A DNA stretch of 64,000 nucleotides from Paraclostridium bifermentans (GCF_019916025.1 NZ_CP079737.1:992001-1056000), one strand, 5' to 3'; shown: positions 17,705 through 26,258, numbered from the stretch's first letter. Translations and numbers: made by a program. Notes: generated by a model from the sequence alone, not told the origin.

Positions 17705-18586
17705 ATGAGTATGAATAAAAGAGCGAGGAAATCATCATTAATATTAGCATTAGGATTAGTTGTAGGAGGACTTTATACATCTACAAGTAATATATATGCA
17801 GCAGAAAGAGAAGTAGTTAAAGCAGAAAAATTAAATGTAAGAAAAGGTCCATCAATAGAAGAACAAAGAGTAGGATCATTAGACAGAGGTATGGTAGTTG
17901 AAATATTAGAAACAAATAATGGATGGAACAAGATAAAGCTTACTGATGGAAATGAAGGATGGGTAAGTGGAGATTACACTGATAAAGAGAATGCAACTGT
18001 AACTGCTAGTAAATTAAACGTAAGAAAAGGGCCAGCTACAGAACATGATAAATTAGATACATTAGATAAAAATACAGAAATTAAACTTTTAGAAGAACAA
18101 GATAATTGGTATAGAATTAAATTAGATGATAAAAAAGAAGGATGGGTTTGTGGTGATTATGTGTTAACAGAATCTCAAGCTAAAGAACAAGAACAAAACC
18201 AAGCTAAACAACAAAACAATGATGCTGTTAAAGAAGTTAAGAGCGCATCTACAGTATCTGATGCAACAACAAATGAATCTTCTAACTCACAAGCAGAAAC
18301 TTCATCTAATAACAACAATGGAACATTAATGTCTATAGAAGCAACAGCATATGCTGGAGATACTATAACTTCAACAGGAACAACTCCTAAATGGGGAACT
18401 ATAGCAGTTGACCCAACTGTAATACCATATGGAACAAAAGTATATATACCTAAGTTTGACATGGTATTTACTGCAGAAGATTGTGGAAGTGCTATAAAAG
18501 GTAAAAGAATAGATATATTTATGAACAGTGAAGCAGAATGTGTTAAGTTCGGAAGACAAAATATGGAAATAAAAATATTAAAATAG
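17705..18586 (+). CDS. Exported SH3b-SH3b-3D cell-wall protein
   Basis: 293-aa exported protein. A signal peptide (about residues 1-33, ending IYAA) is followed by two bacterial SH3 domains (about 38-90 and 97-155, each with KLNVRKGPS or KLNVRKGPA and GWV.GDY). A Gln/Asn/Ser-rich linker (about 158-205) leads to a C-terminal 3D domain with the conserved Asp residues in AVDPTVIPYGTKVYIP, AEDCGSAIKGKRIDIFM. 3D domains share the double-psi barrel of MltA-type lytic transglycosylases, so peptidoglycan cleavage during wall turnover is likely. Upstream WalR-like boxes suggest control by the essential wall-homeostasis two-component system. Confidence 0.88.
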   Translation: MSMNKRARKSSLILALGLVVGGLYTSTSNIYAAEREVVKAEKLNVRKGPSIEEQRVGSLDRGMVVEILETNNGWNKIKLTDGNEGWVSGDYTDKENATVTASKLNVRKGPATEHDKLDTLDKNTEIKLLEEQDNWYRIKLDDKKEGWVCGDYVLTESQAKEQEQNQAKQQNNDAVKEVKSASTVSDATTNESSNSQAETSSNNNNGTLMSIEATAYAGDTITSTGTTPKWGTIAVDPTVIPYGTKVYIPKFDMVFTAEDCGSAIKGKRIDIFMNSEAECVKFGRQNMEIKILK

Positions 18587-18594
18587 TTAAAATA

Positions 18595-18642
18595 AAAAAA
18601 GACGGTACGTTAAGTAAAGTTACTTACGTACCGTCTTTTTTT
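18595..18642 (+). terminator. Rho-independent terminator of the 3D-domain gene
   Basis: GACGGTACGT ... ACGTACCGTC continued by AAGTAA/TTACTT with one bulged T, then TTTTTTT. A 16-bp stem. Confidence 0.93.
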
Positions 18643-18907
18643 ATTAAAAATATAAGGAATAATCGTATATGTATGAATAAAAATAAGTTAAAATATGTAA
18701 TAGTTTGAAAATTAAGTTTTTTAAGCTGATTTTAGAATATATATAAAGTTATATCCAAGATAGACAAAATATAATAAGGTTAAAAATGTACTTACTTAAT
18801 TATATTAAGTTAAAATGTGTTTTGATGTCCTTGAACTTTAAAAAATTACAAAAAAGTCGGGTTTTAGTGTATAATATTAATATGATAAAGAGATGGAGGA
18901 AACACAT
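18643..18907 (+). other. AT-rich region with a candidate promoter for the symporter
   Basis: About 265 non-coding bases. TTACAA (18846-18851), an 18-base spacer and TATAAT (18870-18875) make a moderate sigma-A promoter 33 bases before the symporter start. Nothing else is recognised. Confidence 0.5.
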
Positions 18908-20164
18908 ATGAGGAAACTTGGATTAACGAGTAAGATATTAATTGGATTATTTTTAGGAATGTTATTTGGTGTAATACTTAGCAAAATGCCAGGTAGTTAT
19001 ATTAAAGATACAGTTTTATTAGGTGGAATTATAAATGTAATAGGAAATGGATTCACAAAAGCTATAAAAATGATGGTAGTGCCACTAGTATTTGTTTCAT
19101 TGGTATGCGGTGTATCTGCTATGGAAGATATAAAGAAATTAGGTAGAATTGGATTTAAAACTATGGGATTCTATTTAATGACAACAGCTGTAGCTATTTG
19201 TATATCATTAGCTTTAGGAGTTTTATTAAAGCCAGGTGCAGGACTTGATTTAGGAACTGTAGCTAGCCAATCTACTACGATAGCAAAAAATCAGTCACTA
19301 TCAGAAATAATATTAAATATGATACCATCAAACCCTATAGAGGCTTTTGCAAAAGGTGAAATGCTACAAATAATATTCTTTGCAATGCTTACTGGAGTAT
19401 CAATAAGTTTAGTAGGAGAAAAGGCAAAACCTTTAAAAAAATTATTTGAGTGTGCAAATGAAGTTTGTATGAAAATGGTTAGTGTAATAATGATGTTTGC
19501 ACCTTTTGGAGTATTTGCACTTATTACAAATACTTTCTCTACAGTAGGAGCAGATGCAATAGGATCATTAGTTAAATATATATTAGTTGTATTATTAGGG
19601 CTATTACTACATGTAGTAGTGGTTTATGGAGGATCGTTAAAAGTATTTACAAAAGTTAGTTTTATCGGATTTGTACGTAAATTTTCAAAAGTAGCTGCAG
19701 TTACTTTTTCAACTGCATCAAGTAATGCTTCTGTTCCAGTAAGTTTAGAGCTTATGGAAGAAATGGGAGTTAGTAAAAGTATACGTTCATTTACAATACC
19801 TATGGGAGCTACTATAAACATGGACGGAACAGCTATAATGCAAGGTGTAGCAGCTTTATTTATAGCACAAGTTTATGGAGTTCATTTAGGTATAAATGAT
19901 ATGTTAACAATAGTTTTAACAGCGACTTTAGCATCAGTTGGAACGGCAGGAGTTCCAGGTGTTGGTATGATAATGCTATCAATGGTGCTTCAATCAGTAG
20001 GACTTCCACTTGAAGGTATCGGACTTATAATGGGAGTAGAAAGAATTATAGATATGTTTAGAACTACAGTAAATGTTATGGGAGATAACACTTGTACACT
20101 TGTAGTTGCAAGTAGTGAAAAAGAGTTAGAAGTAACTAATATAGATGCGGCAGAAGTAGCGTAA
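18908..20164 (+). CDS. Dicarboxylate/amino acid:cation symporter (DAACS family)
   Basis: 418-aa membrane carrier of the GltP/DctA family, importing glutamate, aspartate or a C4-dicarboxylate with Na+ or H+. Family marks are the serine-rich re-entrant loop TFSTASSNASVPVSLE, the TM7 motif NMDGTAIMQG and the second hairpin SVGTAGVPGVG. The C-terminal RTTVNVMGDN holds the conserved Arg/Asp that contact the substrate. The ATG at 18908 is chosen; the in-frame ATG at 18893 overlaps the ribosome binding site GGAGG. It is a single gene. Confidence 0.9.
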   Translation: MRKLGLTSKILIGLFLGMLFGVILSKMPGSYIKDTVLLGGIINVIGNGFTKAIKMMVVPLVFVSLVCGVSAMEDIKKLGRIGFKTMGFYLMTTAVAICISLALGVLLKPGAGLDLGTVASQSTTIAKNQSLSEIILNMIPSNPIEAFAKGEMLQIIFFAMLTGVSISLVGEKAKPLKKLFECANEVCMKMVSVIMMFAPFGVFALITNTFSTVGADAIGSLVKYILVVLLGLLLHVVVVYGGSLKVFTKVSFIGFVRKFSKVAAVTFSTASSNASVPVSLELMEEMGVSKSIRSFTIPMGATINMDGTAIMQGVAALFIAQVYGVHLGINDMLTIVLTATLASVGTAGVPGVGMIMLSMVLQSVGLPLEGIGLIMGVERIIDMFRTTVNVMGDNTCTLVVASSEKELEVTNIDAAEVA

Positions 20165-20174
20165 TAAATTTTTA

Positions 20175-20202
20175 TTGACATATAAATTTAGTGAGCTATA
20201 AT
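20175..20202 (+). promoter_or_regulatory. Sigma-A promoter of the thiamine operon
   Basis: TTGACA (20175-20180), 16-base spacer, TATAAT (20197-20202), immediately upstream of the TPP riboswitch. Confidence 0.8.
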
Positions 20203-20221
20203 TAAACTGTAATCTAAAATG

Positions 20222-20315
20222 AATAGCTAGGGGTGCCCCAACGGCTGAGAGATGAATTTATTCATTAACCCTCAAACCTGATCTGGATAATACCAGCGTA
20301 GGAAAGCTTTACTAA
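20222..20315 (+). ncRNA. TPP riboswitch (THI element)
   Basis: Contains the conserved THI-box strings GGGGTGCCC, GGCTGAGA, ACCCTCAAACCTGATCTGG and ATACCAGCGTAGGAA in the correct order. It senses thiamine pyrophosphate and should switch off the thi operon through the adjacent terminator. Confidence 0.97.
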
Positions 20316-20348
20316 ATATACAAATGAAATTTATTTGCATAGTAAATT

Positions 20349-20384
20349 AAAAGCTATATTCCTACAGGAATATAGCTTTTTTTA
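20349..20384 (+). terminator. Regulated terminator of the TPP riboswitch
   Basis: AAAAGCTATATTCCT / AGGAATATAGCTTTT, a perfect 15-bp stem followed by T residues, 28 bases before thiD. Confidence 0.92.
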
Positions 20385-20411
20385 ATACAAAAATCAAGGG
20401 GGAAACATCTA

Positions 20412-21215
20412 ATGGAAAAGTATAAATTGCCAACACTTACAATAGCAGGCTCAGATTCATCAGGAGGTGCAGGTATACAAGCAGACTTAAAGACATTTAG
20501 TGCTATAGGAACTTATGGAATGAGCGTAATAACAGCTATAACTGCTCAAAACACTTATGGAGTATTTTTAGTAGAAGATTTAAGCAAAGAAATAATACAA
20601 AAACAAATAGAGGTAGTATTTGATGACATACCACCTAAAGCAGTAAAAATAGGAATGGTATCTAGTCCAGAAATAATAAAGGCAATTGTTGAATCTTTAG
20701 ATAAGTATAATCCAAAGTACTTAGTAGTAGATCCAGTAATGATATCTAAAAGTGGATATTCACTTTTAAAACCTGAGGCTAAAGACAATTTAATAAAATA
20801 TCTTATACCTAAAGCATACATAATAACGCCAAATACATTAGAGGCTGAGGAAATAACAGGGATTAAAATTGACAATGTAGACGACATGAAATTAGTTGGG
20901 AAAAAAATATTAGAACTAGGGCCTAAATACGTGTTAATGAAAGGTGGACACTTAGACGGGGATGCAGTAGACGTTTTAATAGGCCAGGATACATTTGAAA
21001 TTTATAAAAGTGAAAGATTAGATAGAAAAAATACTCATGGAACAGGATGCACTTTATCATCTGCAATAACTGCAAATTTAGCACTAGGATTTGATATAGT
21101 ACAATCTGTTTCTAATGCAAAAGACTATATAACTAATGCTATAAGACATAGCTTTGATATAGGTGGAGGAGTAGGACCAGTACACCATTTTTATGAATTT
21201 GACTCAAATAAATAG
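20412..21215 (+). CDS. thiD: Hydroxymethylpyrimidine / phosphomethylpyrimidine kinase
   Basis: 267-aa ribokinase-fold kinase that phosphorylates HMP to HMP-PP. It opens with [22 protein letters not shown] and ends with the catalytic anion-hole motif [12 protein letters not shown]. Length is typical. It is the first gene after the TPP riboswitch. ATG at 20412 has GGGGGAA upstream. A later part of the operon, thiM and thiE, provides the thiazole half and the condensing enzyme, so the set is a salvage pathway without thiC or thiG. Confidence 0.95.
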   Translation: MEKYKLPTLTIAGSDSSGGAGIQADLKTFSAIGTYGMSVITAITAQNTYGVFLVEDLSKEIIQKQIEVVFDDIPPKAVKIGMVSSPEIIKAIVESLDKYNPKYLVVDPVMISKSGYSLLKPEAKDNLIKYLIPKAYIITPNTLEAEEITGIKIDNVDDMKLVGKKILELGPKYVLMKGGHLDGDAVDVLIGQDTFEIYKSERLDRKNTHGTGCTLSSAITANLALGFDIVQSVSNAKDYITNAIRHSFDIGGGVGPVHHFYEFDSNK

Positions 21216-21246
21216 ATATAAGCATTTAAAAGGGAGAGATGAAATT

Positions 21247-22032
21247 ATGTTTGAATTATTAAATAAAGTTAAAGAAATTAACCCATTAGTACTTCATTAT
21301 ACTAACGAAGTTACAATTAATGATTGTGCAAATATAACTTTAGCGATAGGTGCAAGTCCACTGATGAGTTATTCTTATGAAGAAGCAGAAGAGATAATAC
21401 CTATTGCAAGTTCTGTAGTAATAAATATTGGAACAATGAATTCCTCTCATAGAGAATTATTTATAAAGGCTGGGAAAATAGCAAATAAGCATAAAAAGCC
21501 AGTTATATTAGATCCAGTAGGGGTGTTTGCTACACCTTCAAGATCTTTGTTAGTGGAAACTTTATTAAACGAAGTAAAGTTTGACGTAATTAAAGGTAAT
21601 GCAGCTGAAATTAAGTACATAGGTGGATTTAATGTAAAAGGAAAAGGTGTAGATTCATTTGACGATGATGAAAACATAGACGATATTATTAAGAAAGTTG
21701 CTAAAAAACTAGAATGTGTGGTAGTAGCTACTGGAAAAGTAGATGTAGTAACTGATGGCGATAAAATTATAAAAATACACAATGGAACTCCTAAATTAAA
21801 AGGAATAACAGGAACTGGATGTATGAGTGCTAGTTTAATAGGGAGTTATTTAGGAGCGAGTAATGAAATTTTAAATTCTGCAGCAATGGGTGTTCTTACA
21901 ATGAGCTTATGTGGAGAATTAGTAGATATAGATAATATAGGAATAGGAAGCTTTAAAGTAAATTTAATGGACAATATATACAAATTAAATGAAGATGAGT
22001 TAAAAGAGTCTTCAAGGGTGGAGGTATTTTAA
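21247..22032 (+). CDS. thiM: Hydroxyethylthiazole kinase
   Basis: 261-aa kinase phosphorylating the thiazole precursor for thiamine salvage. ThiM marks include LHYTNEVTINDCAN, the nucleotide-site stretch VVATGKVDVVTDG and the catalytic GITGTGCMSASLIGSYL. The start at 21247 (MFELLNK) has GGGAG upstream; an in-frame codon at 21193 lies within the end of thiD and is rejected. The stop codon overlaps the tenA start by one base, so translation is coupled. Confidence 0.94.
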   Translation: MFELLNKVKEINPLVLHYTNEVTINDCANITLAIGASPLMSYSYEEAEEIIPIASSVVINIGTMNSSHRELFIKAGKIANKHKKPVILDPVGVFATPSRSLLVETLLNEVKFDVIKGNAAEIKYIGGFNVKGKGVDSFDDDENIDDIIKKVAKKLECVVVATGKVDVVTDGDKIIKIHNGTPKLKGITGTGCMSASLIGSYLGASNEILNSAAMGVLTMSLCGELVDIDNIGIGSFKVNLMDNIYKLNEDELKESSRVEVF

Positions 22033-22709
22033 TGAAATTTACAGATTGCTTATTTGAAGAAGTTAAAGACATATGGGAAAGTTATTTAAATCACCCATTT
22101 GTAAGAGAAATAGGAGAAGGAACTTTACCAAAAGATAAATTTAAAAGATATCTTATACAAGATTACTTATATTTAAAAGAATTTGCTAAAGTTTTTGCAA
22201 TGGGAGTAATAAAAGCAGATACAGTTAAAGAAATGAAGTTTTTTAATAAAGCGGCTAAGGGGTCTATGGAAGATGAAACTGCTATACATGTTGAATATAT
22301 GAAAAAATTAGGAGTGCCTCCGATTGAGGCTGAAAAATGTAAATATGAACTAGTTTCAAGTAGCTACACAAGTTACATGCAAGCTGTTTCATTAACAGGA
22401 GGAGTTAAAGAAATTGTAATGGCTACATTACCTTGTAACTGGAGTTACAATTATATAGGTCATTATTTATATGAAACTTATAAAGATAGTTTAGATAATA
22501 ATTATTATAAAGAATGGATAGAGATGTATGCAGATCAAGAATTTGATGATGTATTAATAGATTGGTTAGAATACACAAATGAGTTATGCAAAGATTTAAC
22601 TGAAGATGAGACAAAGAAGCTTAAAGAAATATTTGTTAAATCGAGTTTATATGAATTAGATTTTTGGAATATGGCATATGAAGAGGCGAAGAAAAAATGT
22701 CAAGCGTAG
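22032..22709 (+). CDS. tenA: Aminopyrimidine aminohydrolase / thiaminase II
   Basis: 225-aa helical enzyme that hydrolyses degraded thiamine (formyl-aminopyrimidine and relatives) to HMP for salvage. The catalytic Cys is Cys135 in LPCNWSY, in the same position as in Bacillus TenA, followed by the usual YADQEFDDVLIDWLEY region. It overlaps thiM by one base and the following thiT by 13 bases. Together with ThiD this recycles the pyrimidine half of the vitamin. Confidence 0.93.
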   Translation: MKFTDCLFEEVKDIWESYLNHPFVREIGEGTLPKDKFKRYLIQDYLYLKEFAKVFAMGVIKADTVKEMKFFNKAAKGSMEDETAIHVEYMKKLGVPPIEAEKCKYELVSSSYTSYMQAVSLTGGVKEIVMATLPCNWSYNYIGHYLYETYKDSLDNNYYKEWIEMYADQEFDDVLIDWLEYTNELCKDLTEDETKKLKEIFVKSSLYELDFWNMAYEEAKKKCQA

Positions 22710-23299
22710 TAATTATAATAATAAGTTTAGTACTGTTATTTATGTATGCAAAAGATATAAATAAAAAGAAGTTTTCTACTAAAGAGATAGTAATGATCGC
22801 TATGTTTAGTGCTATATCATTTATACTGTATATGATACAATTCATAAGATATCCGCAAGGTGGAGGTATAACGTTATTTTCGATGCTACCTACGATGCTA
22901 CTAGCTATATTATATGGTAAAGAGGCAGGGCTAACAGGTGGATTAATATTTGGATTACTAAAACTATTAAATGGAGCTTATGTAGTTCATCCAGCACAAT
23001 TTTTACTAGATTATATATTATCAAATATGGCACTTGGATTAGCTGGAGAATTTGGAAGAGAGAAAAAAAGCGATATGTTCAAAGGATGCTTATTTGCAAG
23101 TAGTTTAAGTGTATTGATAAGTATAATATCAGGAGTCGTATATTTTGGACAGTATGCTCCAGAGGGAATGAATATAGTACTTTATTCTTGTATATATAAT
23201 ATATCAAGTGCAGGAGTTGAAGGATTACTTTCTAGTATAATACTAGTTTTATTACCTATAAAAAGATTTCAAAAAGTGTTGAAATTATCAACTAATTAA
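22697..23299 (+). CDS. thiT: Thiamine ECF transporter S component, copy 1
   Basis: 200-aa membrane protein with about six segments and the ThiT/YuaJ signature: YPQGGGITLFSMLPTMLLA, GGLIFGLLKLLNGAYVVHPAQFLLDYILS and GQYAPEGMN. It binds thiamine for an energy-coupling factor transporter; the shared EcfA, EcfA' and EcfT subunits are not in the window. The ATG at 22697 lies inside the tenA end, so the two are coupled. A close paralog (roughly 60 percent identical) lies 650 bases downstream on the other side of thiE. Confidence 0.88.
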   Translation: MSSVVIIIISLVLLFMYAKDINKKKFSTKEIVMIAMFSAISFILYMIQFIRYPQGGGITLFSMLPTMLLAILYGKEAGLTGGLIFGLLKLLNGAYVVHPAQFLLDYILSNMALGLAGEFGREKKSDMFKGCLFASSLSVLISIISGVVYFGQYAPEGMNIVLYSCIYNISSAGVEGLLSSIILVLLPIKRFQKVLKLSTN

Positions 23300-23311
23300 A
23301 GGGAGAACAAA

Positions 23312-23932
23312 ATGAAAGAAAAATTAAAATTATATTTAGTGACTGACTCAGAAATACTAAATGGAAGAGATTTTTATAAATGTATAGAAGATGCATTAAA
23401 AGGTGGGGTAACAACTTTACAATTAAGAGAAAAAAATGCAAATGGAAAAGAGTTTTTAGAAAAAGCATATAAATTAAGAGCTCTTACTAAAAAATACGAT
23501 GCTTTATTTATAATAAATGACAGAGTAGATATTGCTATGCTTTGTGATGCAGATGGTGTTCATGTGGGACAAAGTGATATACCTTTAGAAGAAGTAAGAA
23601 GATTAATAGGAAAAGATAAAATTATAGGAATATCAGCTCATAATATAGAAGAAGCTACTGATGCAAAAAATGGTGGAGCAGATTATATAGGGGTAGGAGC
23701 TATGTTTAATACAACTACTAAAAATGATGCTACCATAGTTACAGTAGATGAACTAAAAGAAATTGATGAAAATCTTGATATACCTAAAGTTTTAATCGGT
23801 GGTATAAATTTAGATAACATAGATACATTTAAGGGTATAAACATAGATGGATATGCAATAGTATCAGCGATATTAAAGTGCGATGATATATATAATGAAT
23901 GTTTAAAATGGACAAAGTCTTTACAAAAATAG
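23312..23932 (+). CDS. thiE: Thiamine phosphate synthase
   Basis: 206-aa TIM-barrel enzyme that joins HMP-PP and thiazole phosphate to give thiamine phosphate. Family marks: LYLVTDSEI, GGVTTLQLREKN, FIINDRVDIAMLCDADGVHVGQSDIP, IGISAHNIEEA, DYIGVGAMFNTTTK and VLIGGI. Length is typical. It sits between the two thiT genes, 12 and 16 bases from each, in the riboswitch-controlled operon. Confidence 0.95.
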   Translation: MKEKLKLYLVTDSEILNGRDFYKCIEDALKGGVTTLQLREKNANGKEFLEKAYKLRALTKKYDALFIINDRVDIAMLCDADGVHVGQSDIPLEEVRRLIGKDKIIGISAHNIEEATDAKNGGADYIGVGAMFNTTTKNDATIVTVDELKEIDENLDIPKVLIGGINLDNIDTFKGINIDGYAIVSAILKCDDIYNECLKWTKSLQK

Positions 23933-23948
23933 ATACAGGAGGTGAATT

Positions 23949-24551
23949 ATGATAAATGCAATCATAATATTAGGTAGTATAGGATTTTTTATATACTATC
24001 TAAAAGGTTTGAAAAATACTAAATTCACTACCAAAACAGTTGTTATGATAGGTATGTTTAGTGCAATATCATATATACTTAGTATGATAGAGTTTATAAA
24101 ATATCCACAAGGTGGAGGAATATCTTTATTTTCAATGTTACCAACAATGTTACTTTCAGTTTTATTTGGAAACACGGTCGGTATAACTGGTGGACTTATT
24201 TATGGAGTATTAAAATTATTAAAGGGCGTGTATATAATACATCCAGCACAATTTTTACTAGACTATATATTACCAACAATGTTACTTGGATTAGCAGGAT
24301 CATTTGGAAAAGATAAGAAATCAAAGGTTATACTAGGTTGTTTACTTGCTGTAGTTCTTAGTGTATCTATGAATATAATATCAGGATGTGTATTCTTTGG
24401 AGATTATGCTCCAGAAGGAATGAATGTATTTGTATACTCATTCTTGTATAATGTATCAAGTCAAGGCGTAGAGGGGTTATTGTCTGCACTTATAATTGGG
24501 ATACTTCCACTTGAACGATTAAATAGAGCAATAAATGCAAGTGGTAACTAA
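23949..24551 (+). CDS. thiT: Thiamine ECF transporter S component, copy 2
   Basis: 200-aa paralog of the protein at 22697, same length and topology, with YPQGGGISLFSMLPTMLLS, HPAQFLLDYILPTMLLG and GDYAPEGMN. AGGAGG lies upstream of the ATG. The duplication flanks thiE. The copy may have drifted towards a precursor such as HMP or thiazole, but nothing in the sequence proves that. A long palindromic hairpin follows and probably ends the operon. Confidence 0.86.
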   Translation: MINAIIILGSIGFFIYYLKGLKNTKFTTKTVVMIGMFSAISYILSMIEFIKYPQGGGISLFSMLPTMLLSVLFGNTVGITGGLIYGVLKLLKGVYIIHPAQFLLDYILPTMLLGLAGSFGKDKKSKVILGCLLAVVLSVSMNIISGCVFFGDYAPEGMNVFVYSFLYNVSSQGVEGLLSALIIGILPLERLNRAINASGN

Positions 24552-24688
24552 AAAAGTTAAATAGAGTTACGAAAAATAGATGTGGGTGATTATATAAGTT
24601 TTGCTTCTAAAGCTGGGAAGATGCTTTAAAAGGCGCTAAAACTTATATAGTCACCCACACTTTCGTTAACTTATATTTATCTTTTTTT
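24545..24688 (+). repeat. Long palindromic element, copy 1, acting as terminator of the thi operon
   Basis: Nested inverted repeats: TGTGGGTGA (24581-24589) with TCACCCACA (24651-24659), inside it TATATAAGTTTT with AAAACTTATATA (24638-24649), and a core with AAAGCTGGGAAGATGCTTT. A T8 run ends it. The core is shared with 31683-31743 and, in reverse, with 30478-30534. Confidence 0.75.
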
Positions 24689-24784
24689 TAGGAAGTGGTA
24701 TGTGGATGGGGGAGCAAGGGTGTACATAATCCTACAAAAATATTAAAATAGAGGAGTATGTAAATATAAGTTTGGAGGGGTTTA

Positions 24785-25294
24785 ATGGGGAAGAAAATAA
24801 TTATAGGAGTAATGAGTTTAATTTTAGTTGGAGCTTTGTTTGTTGGGTTTAATGTTTTAAAAGACGATAAGAAAGTGAAATTAGATGAAAGTGTTAGTAG
24901 CAGTCTTGAATATTCAGGGTCAATTCAAGAAATTTTAAATAAGACGTATGATAGAGCAAAATCTTCAGAAAAATTTGAGTATAAAGACGAAGAAATATAT
25001 AGCTTGGTGCATTGGATATCTAATCCAGTTATAAAGTCTAAAAAGAACAAAAGGATAGGATTTTTAGAACCGAGTCCAGAGAATGTAGATAAGATGATAT
25101 ATATATTAGGAAAAGCTCCATTAGGACCTCATAAATTTTTTATAAAATCTTTAAATGAATGGAAAAAAGGTAACTTTGTTGAGGTTGAAGAAGTTCATAA
25201 CACAGCTTGGAAGATGTTAGATGGAAACGTAGGAAGAGCTATCGACAGAGATGAATATGAGATAAATAGATTAAAAGAAAAGTATTATAAATAA
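24785..25294 (+). CDS. Membrane-anchored DUF6241-like protein
   Basis: 169-aa protein with one N-terminal membrane segment (about residues 4-24) and an extracellular domain. The stretch SLVHWISNPVIKSKK followed by NVDKMIYILG and WKKGNFVEVEEVHNTAWKMLDGNVGRA resembles the Bacillus/Clostridia family annotated DUF6241. That assignment is from memory and only moderately sure. Function is unknown. GGAGGGG precedes the ATG. Neighbours are unrelated: the thi operon before it and a small acidic protein after it. Confidence 0.65.
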   Translation: MGKKIIIGVMSLILVGALFVGFNVLKDDKKVKLDESVSSSLEYSGSIQEILNKTYDRAKSSEKFEYKDEEIYSLVHWISNPVIKSKKNKRIGFLEPSPENVDKMIYILGKAPLGPHKFFIKSLNEWKKGNFVEVEEVHNTAWKMLDGNVGRAIDRDEYEINRLKEKYYK

Positions 25295-25373
25295 AATATG
25301 TATATATAGTTGACAATATATAAAAACTGATTGTAGACTGTATTTTATAGATATATAGAAAGAAGGTAAATAA

Positions 25374-25631
25374 ATGGAAGAAATATATAAATTAATAGAA
25401 GATAAAATAAAAGCTGCAGGTTATAATGGCTATGTAAGTGGAGAAGAAATATACGAAGAAATATGTGATGAAATAGAAGAAAAAGAGAATGGAAGCTACA
25501 TATTTATGTCTAAGAAAGAAGATGATTTATTCTTTGAATATAAGATAGATGTTATGGATGAAAACTTTAACTTATCTTACATAGATATAAACACTCCGAT
25601 AGGAAAAGTTCATGTAGACTTTGATGCATAG
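25374..25631 (+). CDS. Small acidic protein of unknown function
   Basis: 85-aa acidic cytoplasmic protein, no membrane segment. The N-terminal half is helical (EEIYKLIEDKIKAAGY); the C-terminal half looks beta-rich (SYIFMSKKEDDLFFEYKIDV ...). AAGAAGGT precedes the ATG, and TTGACA lies about 65 bases upstream. I do not recognise a family. A terminator follows before the M-box promoter. Confidence 0.6.
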   Translation: MEEIYKLIEDKIKAAGYNGYVSGEEIYEEICDEIEEKENGSYIFMSKKEDDLFFEYKIDVMDENFNLSYIDINTPIGKVHVDFDA

Positions 25632-25645
25632 TAAGTAATAAAAGA

Positions 25646-25679
25646 AGTTCTAAGACTAAAAAACCTTAGAATTTTTTTG
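25646..25679 (+). terminator. Rho-independent terminator
   Basis: TTCTAAG / CTTAGAA stem with a 10-base A-rich loop and TTTTTTT tail, closing the small acidic protein gene. Confidence 0.75.
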
Positions 25680-25688
25680 TTTTCAGAG

Positions 25689-25717
25689 TTGACAATTTTA
25701 AAAGTTGTGAATATAAT
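25689..25717 (+). promoter_or_regulatory. Sigma-A promoter of the M-box leader
   Basis: TTGACA (25689-25694), 17-base spacer, TATAAT (25712-25717): a consensus promoter. Confidence 0.88.
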
Positions 25718-25734
25718 GAAAGGGAAGTAAGATA

Positions 25735-25915
25735 TAACTAAATAGTTTCGGTAGGTGAGGTTACCTTAGGGATACGGGTTGCTGCCGCGAAATAGTGGAG
25801 ACACTATTAGATGGTTAGCAGTATACGTCGGAGAAGGCGTATTCTAATGCAATTACATTGCCCTAAGAAGCTAAAGCTTGGACGAAGATTATTAAGTATA
25901 TGTAAAAGATACTTT
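25735..25915 (+). ncRNA. M-box (ykoK) magnesium riboswitch
   Basis: Contains the conserved M-box strings GGTAGGTGAGGTTACC, GGGTTGCTGCCGCGAAA, a paired GTGGAGACAC element, GATGGTTAGCAG and CTAAGAAGCTAAAGCTTGG, in order. High Mg2+ should compact it and allow the following terminator to form, shutting off mgtA. Confidence 0.93.
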
Positions 25916-25932
25916 TTAATTACGCTTTCATT

Positions 25933-25966
25933 ATCCTCGTTTGCCAAAAGAAACGAGGATTTTTTA
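25933..25966 (+). terminator. Regulated terminator of the M-box
   Basis: ATCCTCGTTT / AAACGAGGAT, a perfect 10-bp stem with T-tail, directly after the M-box aptamer. Confidence 0.92.
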
Positions 25967-26027
25967 ATGCTAAAAAATCAAAAAACATTAAAAATGAATT
26001 AAATTAAAATACGGAGGTGAAAATAAA

Positions 26028-26171
26028 GTGGACTTAGAAAGTAGGTTGTGTATGAGAACAGATGGCATAGAATTTGAAGAAGACTCAGATTGGCTCTATT
26101 TTTATTATAAAATTGAAAACAAAACAGTTAGTAAAAGTAATATGCTATTTACTTGTATACTAACTATGTAA
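26028..26171 (+). CDS. 47-aa ORF in the mgtA leader
   Basis: GTG start with GGAGGTGA 7 bases upstream, a near-ideal ribosome binding site, and 47 codons to TAA. The peptide starts VDLESRLCMRTDG and is polar and acidic in the first half (EFEEDSDWLYFYY), with a short hydrophobic end (MLFTCILTM). It lies between the M-box terminator and mgtA, so it is under the same Mg2+ control. It could be a leader peptide, a small regulator of the pump, or a decayed gene. No homolog is recognised. Confidence 0.5.
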   Translation: MDLESRLCMRTDGIEFEEDSDWLYFYYKIENKTVSKSNMLFTCILTM

Positions 26172-26221
26172 GTTCATTTTGTTTTCACTTTAAAAATAAA
26201 GTACAAGAGTTTTATTTATGC

Positions 26222-26258
26222 TGCCTGTTTACTAAAAATATAGTAACAGGCATTTATT
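26222..26258 (+). terminator. Second hairpin in the mgtA leader
   Basis: GCCTGTTTACTA / TAGTAACAGGC (11 bp, one bulge) with loop AAAATA, then a T-rich but not pure T tail. It lies between the 47-aa ORF and mgtA, 47 bases before the start codon. Confidence 0.55.

Noticed and set aside
25811-26002. 63-codon basic ORF
   Set aside because: It lies within the M-box riboswitch and its terminator, has no ribosome binding site, and its Arg-rich translation looks like translated RNA structure.
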